This document shows, one piece after another, positions 8,561 through 17,412 of a stretch of DNA of 54,175 nucleotides. The notes below the pieces were generated by a model that was not told the origin of the DNA, did no database searches, and was given only the letters and a program-made list of their open reading frames with translations. This stretch comes from Westiellopsis prolifica IICB1 (GTDB taxonomy: Bacteria > Cyanobacteriota > Cyanobacteriia > Cyanobacteriales > Nostocaceae), in NCBI RefSeq assembly GCF_004323185.1, contig NZ_NAPS01000002.1, positions 264,154 through 318,328 of the forward strand, in the 5' to 3' direction. A program made the translations under genes and the position numbers. Position 1 is the first letter of the stretch, and each line of letters starts with the position of its first letter.

Positions 8561-10108
8561 ATGTCTTTAACTGAGGAAATTCTTTCGCAATTACCGGGTG
8601 ATGTTTTGGGGGGATTGCGTCGTAGCGATCGCATCTTAACATCGATCAGAGAAGGTAAAGCCCCAGTACCGACAGCAGTTCAAGAAAATCAGCAACAATT
8701 GGGTGCTGTCGATTGGGATGTTTTGATTTGCGGTGGTACTTTAGGGATTTTAATTGGTTGCGCCTTAGCTGTGCAAGGGTTCCGGGTGGCGTTACTCGAA
8801 CGGGGGATATTGCGGGGAAGAGATCAAGAATGGAATATTTCTCGCCAAGAACTGGAAGTTTTTTTACAATTATCTTTATTAACAAACGCAGAATTAGAAC
8901 AAGCGATCGCCACAGAGTACAATCCAGCTAGAGTCGGGTTTGACAATGGTGTAGAGATTTGGGTAGAAAATGTCTTAAATATTGGTGTAGATCCAGTGTA
9001 TTTACTGGAAACCTTAAAACAGCGATTTTTGGCTGTGGGCGGAAAGTTATTTGAAAACACGCCTTTTAAAGAAGCAGTGATTCATCCAGATGGAGTCATA
9101 GTTAACAATCAATACAAAGCGAGATTGTTAATTGACGCCATGGGACATTTTTCTCCGATGATCCAACAAGCGCGACAAGGACAAAAACCAGATGCGGTAT
9201 GTTTGGTAGTTGGGAGTTGCGCCCAAGGTTTTCCAGAAAATCACACTGGCGATTTAATCTTATCTTTGACACCAATTCAAAAACAGTGCCAATATTTTTG
9301 GGAAGCTTTCCCCGCCAGAGATGGTAGAACTACTTACATGTTTACCTATATGGATGCAGACCCACGACATATAGGATTAGAAGCTTTGTTTGAAGACTAT
9401 CTGCGCTTAATGCCAAAATATCAAAATGTGGAATTGTCACAGTTAAAATTTCAAAGGGCGCTATTTGGCTTCTTTCCCTCCTATCGTCAAAGTCCAGTAC
9501 ACACACCCTGGAGTCGCATTCTCCCAGTTGGAGACAGCAGTGGGAATCAATCACCTTTAAGTTTTGGTGGTTTTGGGGCGATGGTGCGTCATTTACAGAG
9601 ATTAACCCAAGGAATTGATGAAGCACTGCAAACTGATCAATTATCTGCCGATGCATTAGGATTATTGCAACCATATCAACCCAGTTTGAGTGTAACTTGG
9701 CTATTTCAAAAAGCGATGAGTGTGGGTGTCAATCAAAAAATTGCTCCAGAACAAATTAACGAATTGTTATCAGCAGTATTTCGACAAATGCAAGAATCAG
9801 GTGAGATGGTTTTAAAACCATTTTTACAAGATATAATCAGGTTTCCAGCCTTAACGCAAACCTTGTTAAAAACAAATTTTGCCCATCCTGGGATTGTGGT
9901 TAAAATCATTCCTCATGTAGGTTTACCAGCTTTGTTAAATTGGTTGATACATTACGGAAATTTAGGTTTATATTCTGCGTTGTTTTGGCTAAGTAAAAGT
10001 TTTGAACCCTGGGAGAAATATTTACCCAACACTTCTAAATATTATTTGCATCGTTGGGTTGATGCTTGGAAGTATGGTTCTGGTGGTGATTATGAGAACG
10101 GGGAATAG
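8561..10108 (+). CDS. cruP: FAD-dependent lycopene cyclase homologue (CruA/CruP family, CruP-like)
   Basis: A flavoprotein of 515 residues. The dinucleotide-binding loop DVLICGGTLGILIG is at 53-66, followed by FRVALLERG. A second flavin-contact motif, LPVGDSSGNQSPLSFGG, lies near residues 325-341. An N-terminal helical segment of about 50 residues and a C-terminal region ending LHRWVDAWKYG frame the domain. This layout and length fit CruP rather than the longer CruA. The family belongs to carotenoid metabolism and is related to lycopene cyclases; CruP's own activity is debated, and a stress-protective role has been proposed for the plant homologue. The ATG at 8561 has no strong ribosome site. 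Symbol given with moderate certainty. Confidence 0.7.
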   Translation: MSLTEEILSQLPGDVLGGLRRSDRILTSIREGKAPVPTAVQENQQQLGAVDWDVLICGGTLGILIGCALAVQGFRVALLERGILRGRDQEWNISRQELEVFLQLSLLTNAELEQAIATEYNPARVGFDNGVEIWVENVLNIGVDPVYLLETLKQRFLAVGGKLFENTPFKEAVIHPDGVIVNNQYKARLLIDAMGHFSPMIQQARQGQKPDAVCLVVGSCAQGFPENHTGDLILSLTPIQKQCQYFWEAFPARDGRTTYMFTYMDADPRHIGLEALFEDYLRLMPKYQNVELSQLKFQRALFGFFPSYRQSPVHTPWSRILPVGDSSGNQSPLSFGGFGAMVRHLQRLTQGIDEALQTDQLSADALGLLQPYQPSLSVTWLFQKAMSVGVNQKIAPEQINELLSAVFRQMQESGEMVLKPFLQDIIRFPALTQTLLKTNFAHPGIVVKIIPHVGLPALLNWLIHYGNLGLYSALFWLSKSFEPWEKYLPNTSKYYLHRWVDAWKYGSGGDYENGE

Positions 10109-10163
10109 GGAACGCTGACAGGTGTGAGGGTATAAGGGTGTAGGGGTGTAAGTTTTGTAGTAG

Positions 10164-10333
10164 CGTGTCAAGGCTAAAATAGTGCAATAAATCTCTGATT
10201 CTTTCTCTGCGTTCTCTCTCTTGAAAAGCTTTGAAGTTCCCTCCGGGACGCTGCGCGAACGGAGGAAACCTCCGCTCAAACTTTTCGCTGCTTCCTCTGC
10301 GGTTTATTAATGCAACATTTTAGTCTAGACACG
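10164..10333. repeat. MITE-like element, copy 1 (with a nested palindrome)
   Basis: The left end reads CGTGTCAAGGCTAAAATAGT. The right end, reverse-complemented, reads CGTGTCTAGACTAAAATGTT, so the termini are imperfect inverted repeats of about 27 bases. The interior matches copy 2 (19560-19655) but carries an extra block of about 75 bases near 10222-10297. That block is itself palindromic and contains CTCCGGGACGCTGCGCGAAC. The pentamer AGTAG is found on both sides of the element. Confidence 0.75.
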
Positions 10334-10340
10334 CCAGTAG

Positions 10341-10369
10341 GGTGCGTTATAGCTTCAGCCTAACGCACC
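10341..10369. repeat. GGTGCGTTA hairpin, copy 1
   Basis: A perfect 9-bp inverted repeat GGTGCGTTA/TAACGCACC with an 11-base loop. It lies 7 bases past the MITE-like element, in the same arrangement as copy 2 at 19663-19690. Confidence 0.8.
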
Positions 10370-10479
10370 GCCCATAACATGGTGCATTAAGCACTCATAT
10401 TATGTTTCTCGCGAAAAATGATACTAAGATACGCGCCTAACAGGTTCAAATTTGGCGATCGCACCCTCGCAAATAAAAT

Positions 10480-10923
10480 CTATACTGTTACCGGGTCAAC
10501 TACTACAATCCCTTCTAGTGCATAGCGGGTGAAATCACTAGTATTAAATGTCAAAATATGAGTTACACCGTTGGCTTTCATGCTAGCAACAAGGCGAGCA
10601 TCATGCACTTGCACACCTGATACACTGTATGTAACCACAAGCCTACGCCACTCAGGATAAACAGCAGGTGTCTCAGGCAATAATGAAAACAGACGTTCAA
10701 TCCGTTGCAGCATTCGTTTTGCATCTGTGGGAGTCAAGCCAAAACCATTTCTTGCTATAGGTCTTGTGGCAACGTTCCAAAATTCGATACAGTTTTGCGA
10801 TGAGATATATAGTGTGTGCTTATCAGTTCGTAGTTTTCGTATAGCAGTTTTTACGACTGGGTATCGTGGATCGCTGCGAAAAATAAAACGCAACAGAACG
10901 TTAGTATCTATAAGGTACACCAC
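10480..10923 (-). CDS. PIN-domain toxin (VapC-like ribonuclease)
   Basis: A 147-residue single PIN domain. Acidic metal ligands are visible at D6 (LIDTNVLL), E47 (NCIEFWNV), D108 (QVHDARLVA) and D130 (FNTSDF), the usual VapC quartet. VapC enzymes are Mg-dependent RNases, often cutting tRNA or rRNA, held inactive by a cognate antitoxin. The start codon is GTG at 10923, two bases after the stop of the upstream 94-residue gene, so the two should be translated together. All catalytic residues are present, so the toxin looks intact. Confidence 0.85.
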   Translation of the reverse strand: MVYLIDTNVLLRFIFRSDPRYPVVKTAIRKLRTDKHTLYISSQNCIEFWNVATRPIARNGFGLTPTDAKRMLQRIERLFSLLPETPAVYPEWRRLVVTYSVSGVQVHDARLVASMKANGVTHILTFNTSDFTRYALEGIVVVDPVTV

Positions 10924-10925
10924 GT

Positions 10926-11210
10926 TTAAGGATGCTCCTGGTAAATACCCTCACGACTCACTGCATAATCTGATAATGGAAGTGCATCTGACCCAACACA
11001 AGCTGCAAAATCGTCAGCTAATTGGTCAGCAATTATCTCAAATTCATCATCATGAATTTCAGTATCTGTTTTTTGTCCTAGTAATGCTTCTACCGTTGGT
11101 GCAAATGCATCAGCTAATAGCTGTCGAATGGTTTGGGTGTCTTGACGTGCAATACTTTCTCGTAGTTTTTGCTCTAATTCTGGCGATAATTGCAGGGTTA
11201 TTGTGGTCAT
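10926..11210 (-). CDS. Putative VapB-like antitoxin
   Basis: A 94-residue protein. The N-terminus TITLQLSPELEQKLRESIAR looks like the beta-strand plus helix of a ribbon-helix-helix or related antitoxin head. The acidic C-terminal half (DTEIHDDEFEIIADQLADDF) would wrap the toxin. It precedes the PIN toxin by two bases, and first-gene antitoxin order is the rule in such operons. Autoregulation of the shared promoter is expected from the family. The antitoxin subfamily was not recognised, so this call rests mainly on position and size. Confidence 0.7.
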   Translation of the reverse strand: MTTITLQLSPELEQKLRESIARQDTQTIRQLLADAFAPTVEALLGQKTDTEIHDDEFEIIADQLADDFAACVGSDALPLSDYAVSREGIYQEHP

Positions 11211-11378
11211 ACCTTAATAGTACGGCTAAGAGAACGGCTCAACTTTTTTCATCTTATCAAGGTAATCAACGACCATCGTTGGGAATAAGTTTCTGCGTTC
11301 GCATTCACTTCTATCAAAAAGCGATCGCGTTCTGATACCAATCTGCGTTCTAATTTAATTAAAAAAACTTGTTGAATT

Positions 11379-12122
11379 TCAAAGCGCTGGTTTGAGACAT
11401 TGCAAAAAAGCAAGAGCTTCTGGGTGGGGCGATCGCACAAATTCGGCTGGGGTTCCCAACACTACCAATTCTCCCCCATACATTAAACCAATTCTTGACG
11501 CTAAAACAAAAGCTTCTTGAATATCATGAGTCACAAAAACAACTGTTTTACCTAATTCTTGTTGTAACCGTTTAAATTCTCGCTGCAATTCCAACCGCGT
11601 AATCGGATCAAGGGCGCCAAAAGGCTCATCCATCAATAATACAGGTGGATCGGCTGCTAATGCTCTGGCGACACCAACTCGTTGTCTTTGTCCTCCTGAT
11701 AATTCATGAGGATACCTTTGAGCAAACTTTTCTGGTTCTAAACCCACCAAATGTAACATTTCATAAACACGGCTTTTGATTTGGTTGGGTTTCCAATTTT
11801 CTAGAGAGGGAACCAGACCCACATTCCGCTCAACAGTAAAATGGGGAAATAAACCTGTTTCTTGAATTACATAACCAATCTTGCGCCGCAATTTAATTTC
11901 ATTCCATCGAGTTGTGGGAATATTGTTAAATAACACTTCGCCTTGGGTTGGTATGAACAAGCGGTTGATTAATTTCATCGTCGTAGTTTTACCGCTTCCA
12001 CTACGTCCAAGTAATACCAGCGCTTCTCCTTGAGGAATACTAAAATTGAGATTTGCTACCAGTGGGCGATGGTTACGGCTAAAGGTGACATGGCGAAATT
12101 CAACAGCAATCTCCTGGGACAT
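11379..12122 (-). CDS. ABC transporter ATP-binding protein, OpuCA/ProV-like
   Basis: A 247-residue ATPase: Walker A LGRSGSGKTT at 39-47, Q-loop VIQETGLFPHFTVERNV near 85-101, signature LSGGQRQRVGVARAL at 141-155, Walker B LLMDEP at 162-167 and H-loop VTHD. The QETGLFPH stretch is typical of quaternary-amine (glycine betaine/choline) importers. It lacks the CBS domains of full OpuCA, and no permease or binding-protein gene is within reach, so it is an orphan subunit here. Substrate is therefore tentative. An AT-rich gap of about 170 bases separates it from the VapBC pair downstream. Confidence 0.78.
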   Translation of the reverse strand: MSQEIAVEFRHVTFSRNHRPLVANLNFSIPQGEALVLLGRSGSGKTTTMKLINRLFIPTQGEVLFNNIPTTRWNEIKLRRKIGYVIQETGLFPHFTVERNVGLVPSLENWKPNQIKSRVYEMLHLVGLEPEKFAQRYPHELSGGQRQRVGVARALAADPPVLLMDEPFGALDPITRLELQREFKRLQQELGKTVVFVTHDIQEAFVLASRIGLMYGGELVVLGTPAEFVRSPHPEALAFLQCLKPAL

Positions 12123-12300
12123 GGATAAATTTTTGTGGAGTTTGGTTTTCTGTTATTATCTAATATTTTGCTTTTGATTGCAGAAGATACGGGAAATATT
12201 CTTTGTGGGCGTCTTGGTGTTCACGAATGATTTTGACATACTGTAGTGCGATCGCATTCTCATACCATTTCACGTTAATCGTGATACACATAAATAATGC

Positions 12301-12324
12301 AGAGACGCGATATATCGCGTCTCT
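12301..12324. repeat. GAGACGCG palindrome
   Basis: A perfect 24-base palindrome with arms AGAGACGCGATA, same family as 8350-8400. It sits in the 299-base gap upstream of the OpuCA-like gene, where nothing else was recognised. Confidence 0.85.
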
Positions 12325-12421
12325 ACAAAAAAATATGTTTCACTTTTAAAGGAAATTGGTATCAGATGACAAAAGAGGGGAATAGGGAACAGAGGTTTAA
12401 GAATTTCCTCTAACTAACATT

Positions 12422-13480
12422 TCACCGATCAAAAGCTAGTATCATTCCTTGAGTATAAAGTGACAAAATCTTCTGATATTCTGGCTTGACACGATGAATA
12501 ATTTCATCCATTAAAATTTGATTCCATTGTTGTAATATTTCCCATTTCACTTCTAATTTTTCCATGACCATTACACATAAATCTACTAGTTCCTGTTCTA
12601 CTGGTATGAGACTTTCTTCTAATACACATAGCCAAAGATAGGCTTGGAACATATTCAAGTCACGAATACTTGATTGTGCGACTATGGGAGTGTTTAATGA
12701 ACCGCTACGACTACAATGATTAGGAAATAATTTTACTAGTTTATGATAAACAGCATGAGCAATATCTTCAGAAATAGGTAGCATTTGCTCTACAATCTTA
12801 AAGACAGGTGAGCCTAAATCATGTTTCGCACTTGCAACACATACTCTCTGCCAAGGAATTGCAACTTGCTCTTCAATAAAATTGATATATGGGCTGAGTA
12901 AAACTTTTTCAATAGGTGTAATTTGATTTAAGATGAATTTATTCGTAAATTTTAACTGCGTAGTCATAAAGCCTAGTGTACACCAGTCTTTACATGCCAT
13001 GTGTTGCTCTTGAAATGCTATTAATGTCGGTTCCAATGTGGATGTTAATTCTTTGATTGCTGATATTCCGATTTCAGCAATCAAAACCTCCTCTAAATTA
13101 AGAGATGTTTGTGATACTTTTGTGATTAATGCAGTCGTATGAGATGCTTGTTTTTGGTAAAAATCTAGTAGAGCTTTATAAACAATCAGTGCAGAATCAG
13201 TAATTTTTTTGGCTTCGTTAAAATCTAAAACATTAGGAATATAATTATGTAGAGATTTTGTTTGTAGCCATGCCATTTGACTGTTGATATCTAATAAATT
13301 ATTTTTTAATCTTGCAACAGTTTGCGCTCTACCTTCTGGTGAAACAGCTTCTGTCAAAGAAGCGATCAATATTTCTTGAGATAGGGATAGAGAAGATAAG
13401 TCAGGTATGTAACGTCTTACCCAAAGCTTAAGCAAGCATTCTACAGAAGGTGTCGTTACAATCTGAGTCGTTTTGAACAT
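12422..13480 (-). CDS. Hypothetical helical protein
   Basis: A 352-residue protein not recognised by family. It appears almost entirely alpha-helical, with no signal peptide, no long membrane span and no nucleotide-binding motif. Charged and hydrophobic residues alternate in long amphipathic stretches. It has scattered cysteines (C15, and several in the C-terminal half) without a metal-site pattern. It is transcribed alone, with more than 800 bases of repeat-rich DNA upstream and the palindrome at 12301 beyond its 3' end. Base use is AT-rich but similar to its neighbours. Codon structure is uninterrupted, so it is likely a real gene of unknown function. Confidence 0.6.
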   Translation of the reverse strand: MFKTTQIVTTPSVECLLKLWVRRYIPDLSSLSLSQEILIASLTEAVSPEGRAQTVARLKNNLLDINSQMAWLQTKSLHNYIPNVLDFNEAKKITDSALIVYKALLDFYQKQASHTTALITKVSQTSLNLEEVLIAEIGISAIKELTSTLEPTLIAFQEQHMACKDWCTLGFMTTQLKFTNKFILNQITPIEKVLLSPYINFIEEQVAIPWQRVCVASAKHDLGSPVFKIVEQMLPISEDIAHAVYHKLVKLFPNHCSRSGSLNTPIVAQSSIRDLNMFQAYLWLCVLEESLIPVEQELVDLCVMVMEKLEVKWEILQQWNQILMDEIIHRVKPEYQKILSLYTQGMILAFDR

Positions 13481-13607
13481 ATATTTTGACTTTATTATCC
13501 CTATTTTTATTACTTTGGTGACAGGAAGTAAATTTACTATTTTTTATTTTTCAAGAGTAAAATAAATCAGACAATTTATTTGCTTTTGTTGATTCTCCTA
13601 GTTTCCA

Positions 13608-13774
13608 GGGAGCATCCCAAATGTTTAAAAAACCCGCCTGCGATTGAAATCACAGTCTCATAGTTCAAGTCTGCTGAAGCAGACTGTTTGATTTATTTAA
13701 GTCCTCTGAAGACGACTTGTGCTATTAGCTAAGGGTTTAAACCCTTAGCAGTTAAAAAAAATTGCGATGCTCCC
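13608..13774. repeat. MITE-like element bounded by GGGAGCATC inverted ends
   Basis: A 167-base element whose ends, GGGAGCATCCCAA and (reverse-complemented) GGGAGCATCGCAA, match at 12 of 13 positions. Inside are three palindromes: AGTCTGCT/AGCAGACT (13668-13686), AAGTC/GACTT (near 13699-13717) and GCTAAGGGTTT/AAACCCTTAGC (13728-13749). The GATTGAAATC(A/G)CAGTCT block recurs near 46577, 46617 and 48675. The rest of the 13481-14322 gap is AT-rich and otherwise featureless except for the hairpin at 14134. Confidence 0.75.
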
Positions 13775-14133
13775 AGCTTCCATTTGTTAATCTTGGCTTA
13801 ACTTTGCGTCTATAATTTTCAAATGATTTATGTCACTTCTCAAAAAAATTTATATTTGTTTACATTTCATACTTGAATATTTGTATTCAAGGAATTCAAT
13901 GGGTTGGGAATCAGAATCCACATAGCAACCCAGTTTCAGCAATTGATTACCTTGTAAAAAATTTTTTGGAAAGTTTCCGGAATAGGCTGGGGTGATTGAG
14001 TAGATAGCTATAGAGCAGTAAAACAATATTGCTCAGTTATATCTCAAGAGTTATACCGAATTCTTTAACTTTATCAATTATCTCAAAAACCCCTCAGCTA
14101 TAGTCTTTCTCTAATATAGGAGAGAGCAAAGCC

Positions 14134-14169
14134 AAGATCCCCGACTTCTGTTGAGAAGTCGGGGATCTT
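14134..14169. repeat. Perfect 16-bp hairpin
   Basis: Arms AAGATCCCCGACTTCT and AGAAGTCGGGGATCTT with a 4-base loop GTTG. No gene ends just before it on either strand, so a terminator role is unlikely. It looks like a dispersed cyanobacterial palindrome. Confidence 0.8.
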
Positions 14170-14322
14170 GTCTCTCACGAGATGCTGTATGATCAGGATA
14201 ACTGATAGTTTAGTAAATAATTTGACTTGAAATTAAGTAATATGACTGGCATATTGCACCAGTTGCAATCCGCCATAAAATGAATATAAATCAAGTAATA
14301 TTTGATTTTTAATCTACAAGAT

Positions 14323-14742
14323 ATGTATAAAAGATTATTTATTGCTTTTATTTTGAGTGCGATCGCATTTTTATCTGTTCTGGTTATTCCTAGTCTAGCA
14401 ACACCAAGCACAGCGATCGCGCAAAAGCCAACAATTAACTGCTCTCAAGCAACAACAACACCAGAATTGAAGTATTGTTCTCAACAATCATACGCAGCCG
14501 CAGACAAAAAACTCAATCAAACTTACCAAAAAGTCCTTGTAAATATAAAAAAAGAGCCAAAGCAACTATTAACCAAAGGACAACAAGCGTGGATAGTCTT
14601 TCGAGATAACATCTGTGATTTTGAAGTCTATGGTTCTCGCGGTGGGACAGGTTACGAAATTTTTCGCAACGCATGTTTAGAACGACTAACTAAACAACGC
14701 ACCCAAGATTTAGAAAATTATCTACAACTCAGAGCTAGATAA
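14323..14742 (+). CDS. Secreted LprI-like (DUF1311) domain protein
   Basis: 139 residues from the ATG at 14323. A TTG further upstream is in frame but would put charged and polar residues ahead of the signal peptide. Residues 1-35 are a secretion signal (MYKRLFIAFILSAIAFLSVL...ATPSTAIAQ). The mature part reads INCSQATTTPELKYCSQQSY, the paired-cysteine opening of the lysozyme-inhibitor LprI/DUF1311 domain, and continues with AADKKLNQTYQKVL and a second cysteine pair. The family is periplasmic; some members inhibit lysozyme, but most are untested. The stop is 5 bases before the convergent recG stop. Confidence 0.8.
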   Translation: MYKRLFIAFILSAIAFLSVLVIPSLATPSTAIAQKPTINCSQATTTPELKYCSQQSYAAADKKLNQTYQKVLVNIKKEPKQLLTKGQQAWIVFRDNICDFEVYGSRGGTGYEIFRNACLERLTKQRTQDLENYLQLRAR

Positions 14743-14747
14743 ATTTC

Positions 14748-17279
14748 CTAAGTCAAAATCGCTCCACCCATCAACCGCTCGTATCGATACTTTAATTCTT
14801 CCTTCATCAAATACCAACGCTCTAAAGTTACATCTATTTCTATAACTTTTTCCGCAGCTTGTCGCGCTAGTATTAGTACTTCTTCATCTTCCACTAAACT
14901 TGCTAAGGTAAAATCCGGCACACCCGATTGACGAGTCCCCAGTACTTCACCGGGACCACGAAACCGCATATCCATTTCAGAGATAAAAAAGCCGTCTTGG
15001 GACTGTTCCAATACTTTTAGCCGTTGTTGAGCATCAGCACTTCTAGAACTACTCATGAGCAAACAGTAGGATTGTGCTGCACCTCGACCAACACGTCCGC
15101 GTAGCTGGTGCAGTTGCGACAAGCCAAAACGCTCCGCATTTTCTATGAGCATAACTGTAGCATTGGGTACGTCTACGCCAACTTCGATCACAGTAGTGGA
15201 AACCAAGATTTGAGTTTCGTTGTCGCGAAATTTACCGATTGCTTCGTCTTTTTCCGCAGAACTCATGCGACCATGCAACAACCCAACCTGAAACTCAGGA
15301 AACACACTTTCTTGTAACTTTTGATGCTCCTCAACAGCCGATCGCAAATCCAATTTTTCTGATTCTTCCACCAAGGGTAAAACTACATAAACTTGTCGTC
15401 CCTGTACTATTTCCCGACGCATCAAATCGTAAGCTTGGGGACGCTCCTGACTTGTTAAAGCTGTAGTTTGAATTTTTTGCCGTCCTGGTGGTAATTCATC
15501 AATTTGACTCACATCCAAATCGCCGTGAATTGTCAGCGCCAGCGTCCGGGGAATAGGTGTAGCTGTCATCGTTAATACATGAGGTTGTTCACCTTTTTGC
15601 TGTAACTTCGCTCGTTGTTCCACGCCAAAACGGTGTTGTTCATCAATTACCACTAAACCCAAACGATGGAAATTTACAGGGTCTTGAATTAAAGCATGAG
15701 TTCCCACTAACAGAGGTAATTCTCCTGTTTCTAACTGAGCGTGAATTTGTCGCCGTTTTGCAGTTTTTGTCGAACCTGTCAGTAGTTCTACTGGTAAATA
15801 TAGTAAGTTAAACCAGCTCACTAACTTACGATAATGTTGTTCTGCTAATACTTCCGTCGGAGCCATCAGTGCTGCTTGATACCCAGATTGAATTGCAGCC
15901 AGAATCGCAATTACACCGACTATTGTTTTCCCAGAACCAACATCACCCTGTACCAGACGATTCATCGGAACTGGCTTTTGCAAATCGTTGAGAATTTCAT
16001 TGATCACACGTTGCTGGGCGTTAGTTAATTTAAAAGGCAATATTTGATAAAATTGTTCTAATAATTCACCTCTAGATGCAAGCACAGCGCTAGTTTGAAT
16101 TTGCTTTGCTTGTTGCTGACGTTGCAGTAAACCTAATTGCAGGTAAAAAAATTCATCAAAGACAAGGCGACGACGGGCATGTTGTAAACTATCGCTATCT
16201 GAAGGGTAATGGATATTGGCGATCGCATCTTTCAATTCCATCAACCCATATTTCCCTCTTAAACCACTGGGTAGAGGATCTTTCAGATGCGCCGCAGTTG
16301 GTAAAGCAGCAATCATCGCTTGTCGCACCAAATCCGCACCTACCCCTTCAGTCAGAGCATAAACAGGCACAACTCGCCCGATAGTTAATGACTCAATCGT
16401 ATCACCCGGATTAGCCAAAACTTCTAGCTCTGGGTCTTCTAGAGTTAGACCATATTTAGTTCCTTTTACCAACCCACACGCCGCCACAATACTACCAACC
16501 GGATAGCGACGTTTTAAACTTTCTTGCCAAGCCCGACTACTAAAACGCGTACCCGCAAAAAAACGGCTAATTTTAATCTTGCCAGTATTATCCCGCAGTA
16601 CCAGTTCTAAAATTGTTAATTTTTGATTCTTTTGGCTAGTACGACAATTGCAACTTTTCACCGCCGCCACGAGCGTCACCGTCTCACCAGCATCTAATTC
16701 ACTAATACTCACCTGACGCGCATAATCAATATGATCGCGGGGATAGTAAAACAGCAAGTCACGCACAGTATACAAACCAAGACGTGCTAGCTTTTCCGCC
16801 TTGCGTAATCCAATTTCTGGTAAATCCTTTAATTTCTGTTCCAGCTTTGGCGCCAGAGTGCGACTTACCTCAGCGACAACTGGAGATTTAGGATTGGGTT
16901 TTTTAGACTTAGCACCAGAAGACAAAGAATAAACATTACTTCCCTGTCCCCCCTGTCCTCCTTGTCCTCCTTGTCCCCCATCTCCCCCCGTAACCGTCTC
17001 CTGTTCCTGCTGTTCGAGTTGATAAAGATAATTACTAGTCTCCAATATTAAGTTTTTTCTATCTTCAAGTCCCAGATTTGGATAATTAGAAAATTGAGCC
17101 GCCAGTTCTTGCCATCGGCGACGTTCATTATTTGGTAAGTTAGCAGGAAATTTGCCAAAAGTTAAGGTAAGAAACTCGCTGAAGCGGTATTGTCTACCCA
17201 CCAAATCAATAAACCCCTGTTCTTCTTCTATTGCTAGGGCTTTTTGCAATCTTATCCAGTCTGGTTTGTCGATAGTCAT
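14748..17279 (-). CDS. recG: ATP-dependent DNA helicase RecG
   Basis: Branch-migrating helicase that rescues stalled forks and processes Holliday junctions. In the 843 residues: an N-terminal extension (1-140) common in cyanobacterial RecG, a helix-hairpin-like segment (LPEIGLRKAEKLARLGLYTV, near 153-172), the OB wedge domain (about 195-290), motif I GDVGSGKT at 445-452, DEQH at 546-549, TATPIPRTL just after, and the C-terminal lobe with STTVIEVGVDVPNA and QLRGRVGRG. The extension carries a glycine-glutamine run (four GGQ units near 100-113) encoded by a CCTCCTTGTC-type DNA repeat, probably a flexible linker. The ATG at 17279 is followed directly by a conserved start. The gene appears monocistronic. 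Confidence 0.95.
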   Translation of the reverse strand: MTIDKPDWIRLQKALAIEEEQGFIDLVGRQYRFSEFLTLTFGKFPANLPNNERRRWQELAAQFSNYPNLGLEDRKNLILETSNYLYQLEQQEQETVTGGDGGQGGQGGQGGQGSNVYSLSSGAKSKKPNPKSPVVAEVSRTLAPKLEQKLKDLPEIGLRKAEKLARLGLYTVRDLLFYYPRDHIDYARQVSISELDAGETVTLVAAVKSCNCRTSQKNQKLTILELVLRDNTGKIKISRFFAGTRFSSRAWQESLKRRYPVGSIVAACGLVKGTKYGLTLEDPELEVLANPGDTIESLTIGRVVPVYALTEGVGADLVRQAMIAALPTAAHLKDPLPSGLRGKYGLMELKDAIANIHYPSDSDSLQHARRRLVFDEFFYLQLGLLQRQQQAKQIQTSAVLASRGELLEQFYQILPFKLTNAQQRVINEILNDLQKPVPMNRLVQGDVGSGKTIVGVIAILAAIQSGYQAALMAPTEVLAEQHYRKLVSWFNLLYLPVELLTGSTKTAKRRQIHAQLETGELPLLVGTHALIQDPVNFHRLGLVVIDEQHRFGVEQRAKLQQKGEQPHVLTMTATPIPRTLALTIHGDLDVSQIDELPPGRQKIQTTALTSQERPQAYDLMRREIVQGRQVYVVLPLVEESEKLDLRSAVEEHQKLQESVFPEFQVGLLHGRMSSAEKDEAIGKFRDNETQILVSTTVIEVGVDVPNATVMLIENAERFGLSQLHQLRGRVGRGAAQSYCLLMSSSRSADAQQRLKVLEQSQDGFFISEMDMRFRGPGEVLGTRQSGVPDFTLASLVEDEEVLILARQAAEKVIEIDVTLERWYLMKEELKYRYERLMGGAILT

Positions 17280-17406
17280 TGGTTATTGGTCATTGGTTAT
17301 TGGTTATTGGTAGAGACGCGATAAATCGCGTCTGTACAATGGTCATTGGTTATTGGTCATTGGTTATTGGTTTTAAACAAATGACAAATGACTTTTGACA
17401 AATGAC
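17280..17406. repeat. STRR heptamers with embedded GAGACGCG palindrome
   Basis: Runs of TTGGTTA/TTGGTCA heptamers flank a TAGAGACGCGATAAATCGCG palindrome at 17311-17336. The block fills the whole gap between recG and the next gene, so the recG promoter must lie inside or overlap it. Confidence 0.8.
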
Positions 17407-17412
17407 AAAAAA

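Larger units (their letters stand above)
10109..10479. other. Intergenic region with composite repeat
   Basis: 371 bases after the CruP-like gene. It holds the 170-base inverted-repeat element at 10164-10333 and the GGTGCGTTA hairpin at 10341-10369. The stretch before it has a GTGTAGGGGTGTAA-like simple repeat. No gene is seen. Confidence 0.6.

Noticed and set aside
10727-11335. Plus-strand open frame of 202 codons across the toxin-antitoxin pair
   Set aside because: It runs antisense to two well-supported genes and has no recognisable domain.
11249-11378. Minus-strand text LERRLVSERDRFLIEVNANA ending WSLITLIR before a stop
   Set aside because: It looks protein-like and could be a gene remnant, but no family was recognised and it partly overlaps the OpuCA-like gene; too weak to list as a feature.
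14134-14169. Terminator of the LprI gene or of the 12422 gene
   Set aside because: Both neighbouring genes start, rather than end, beside it; the hairpin lies upstream of each.
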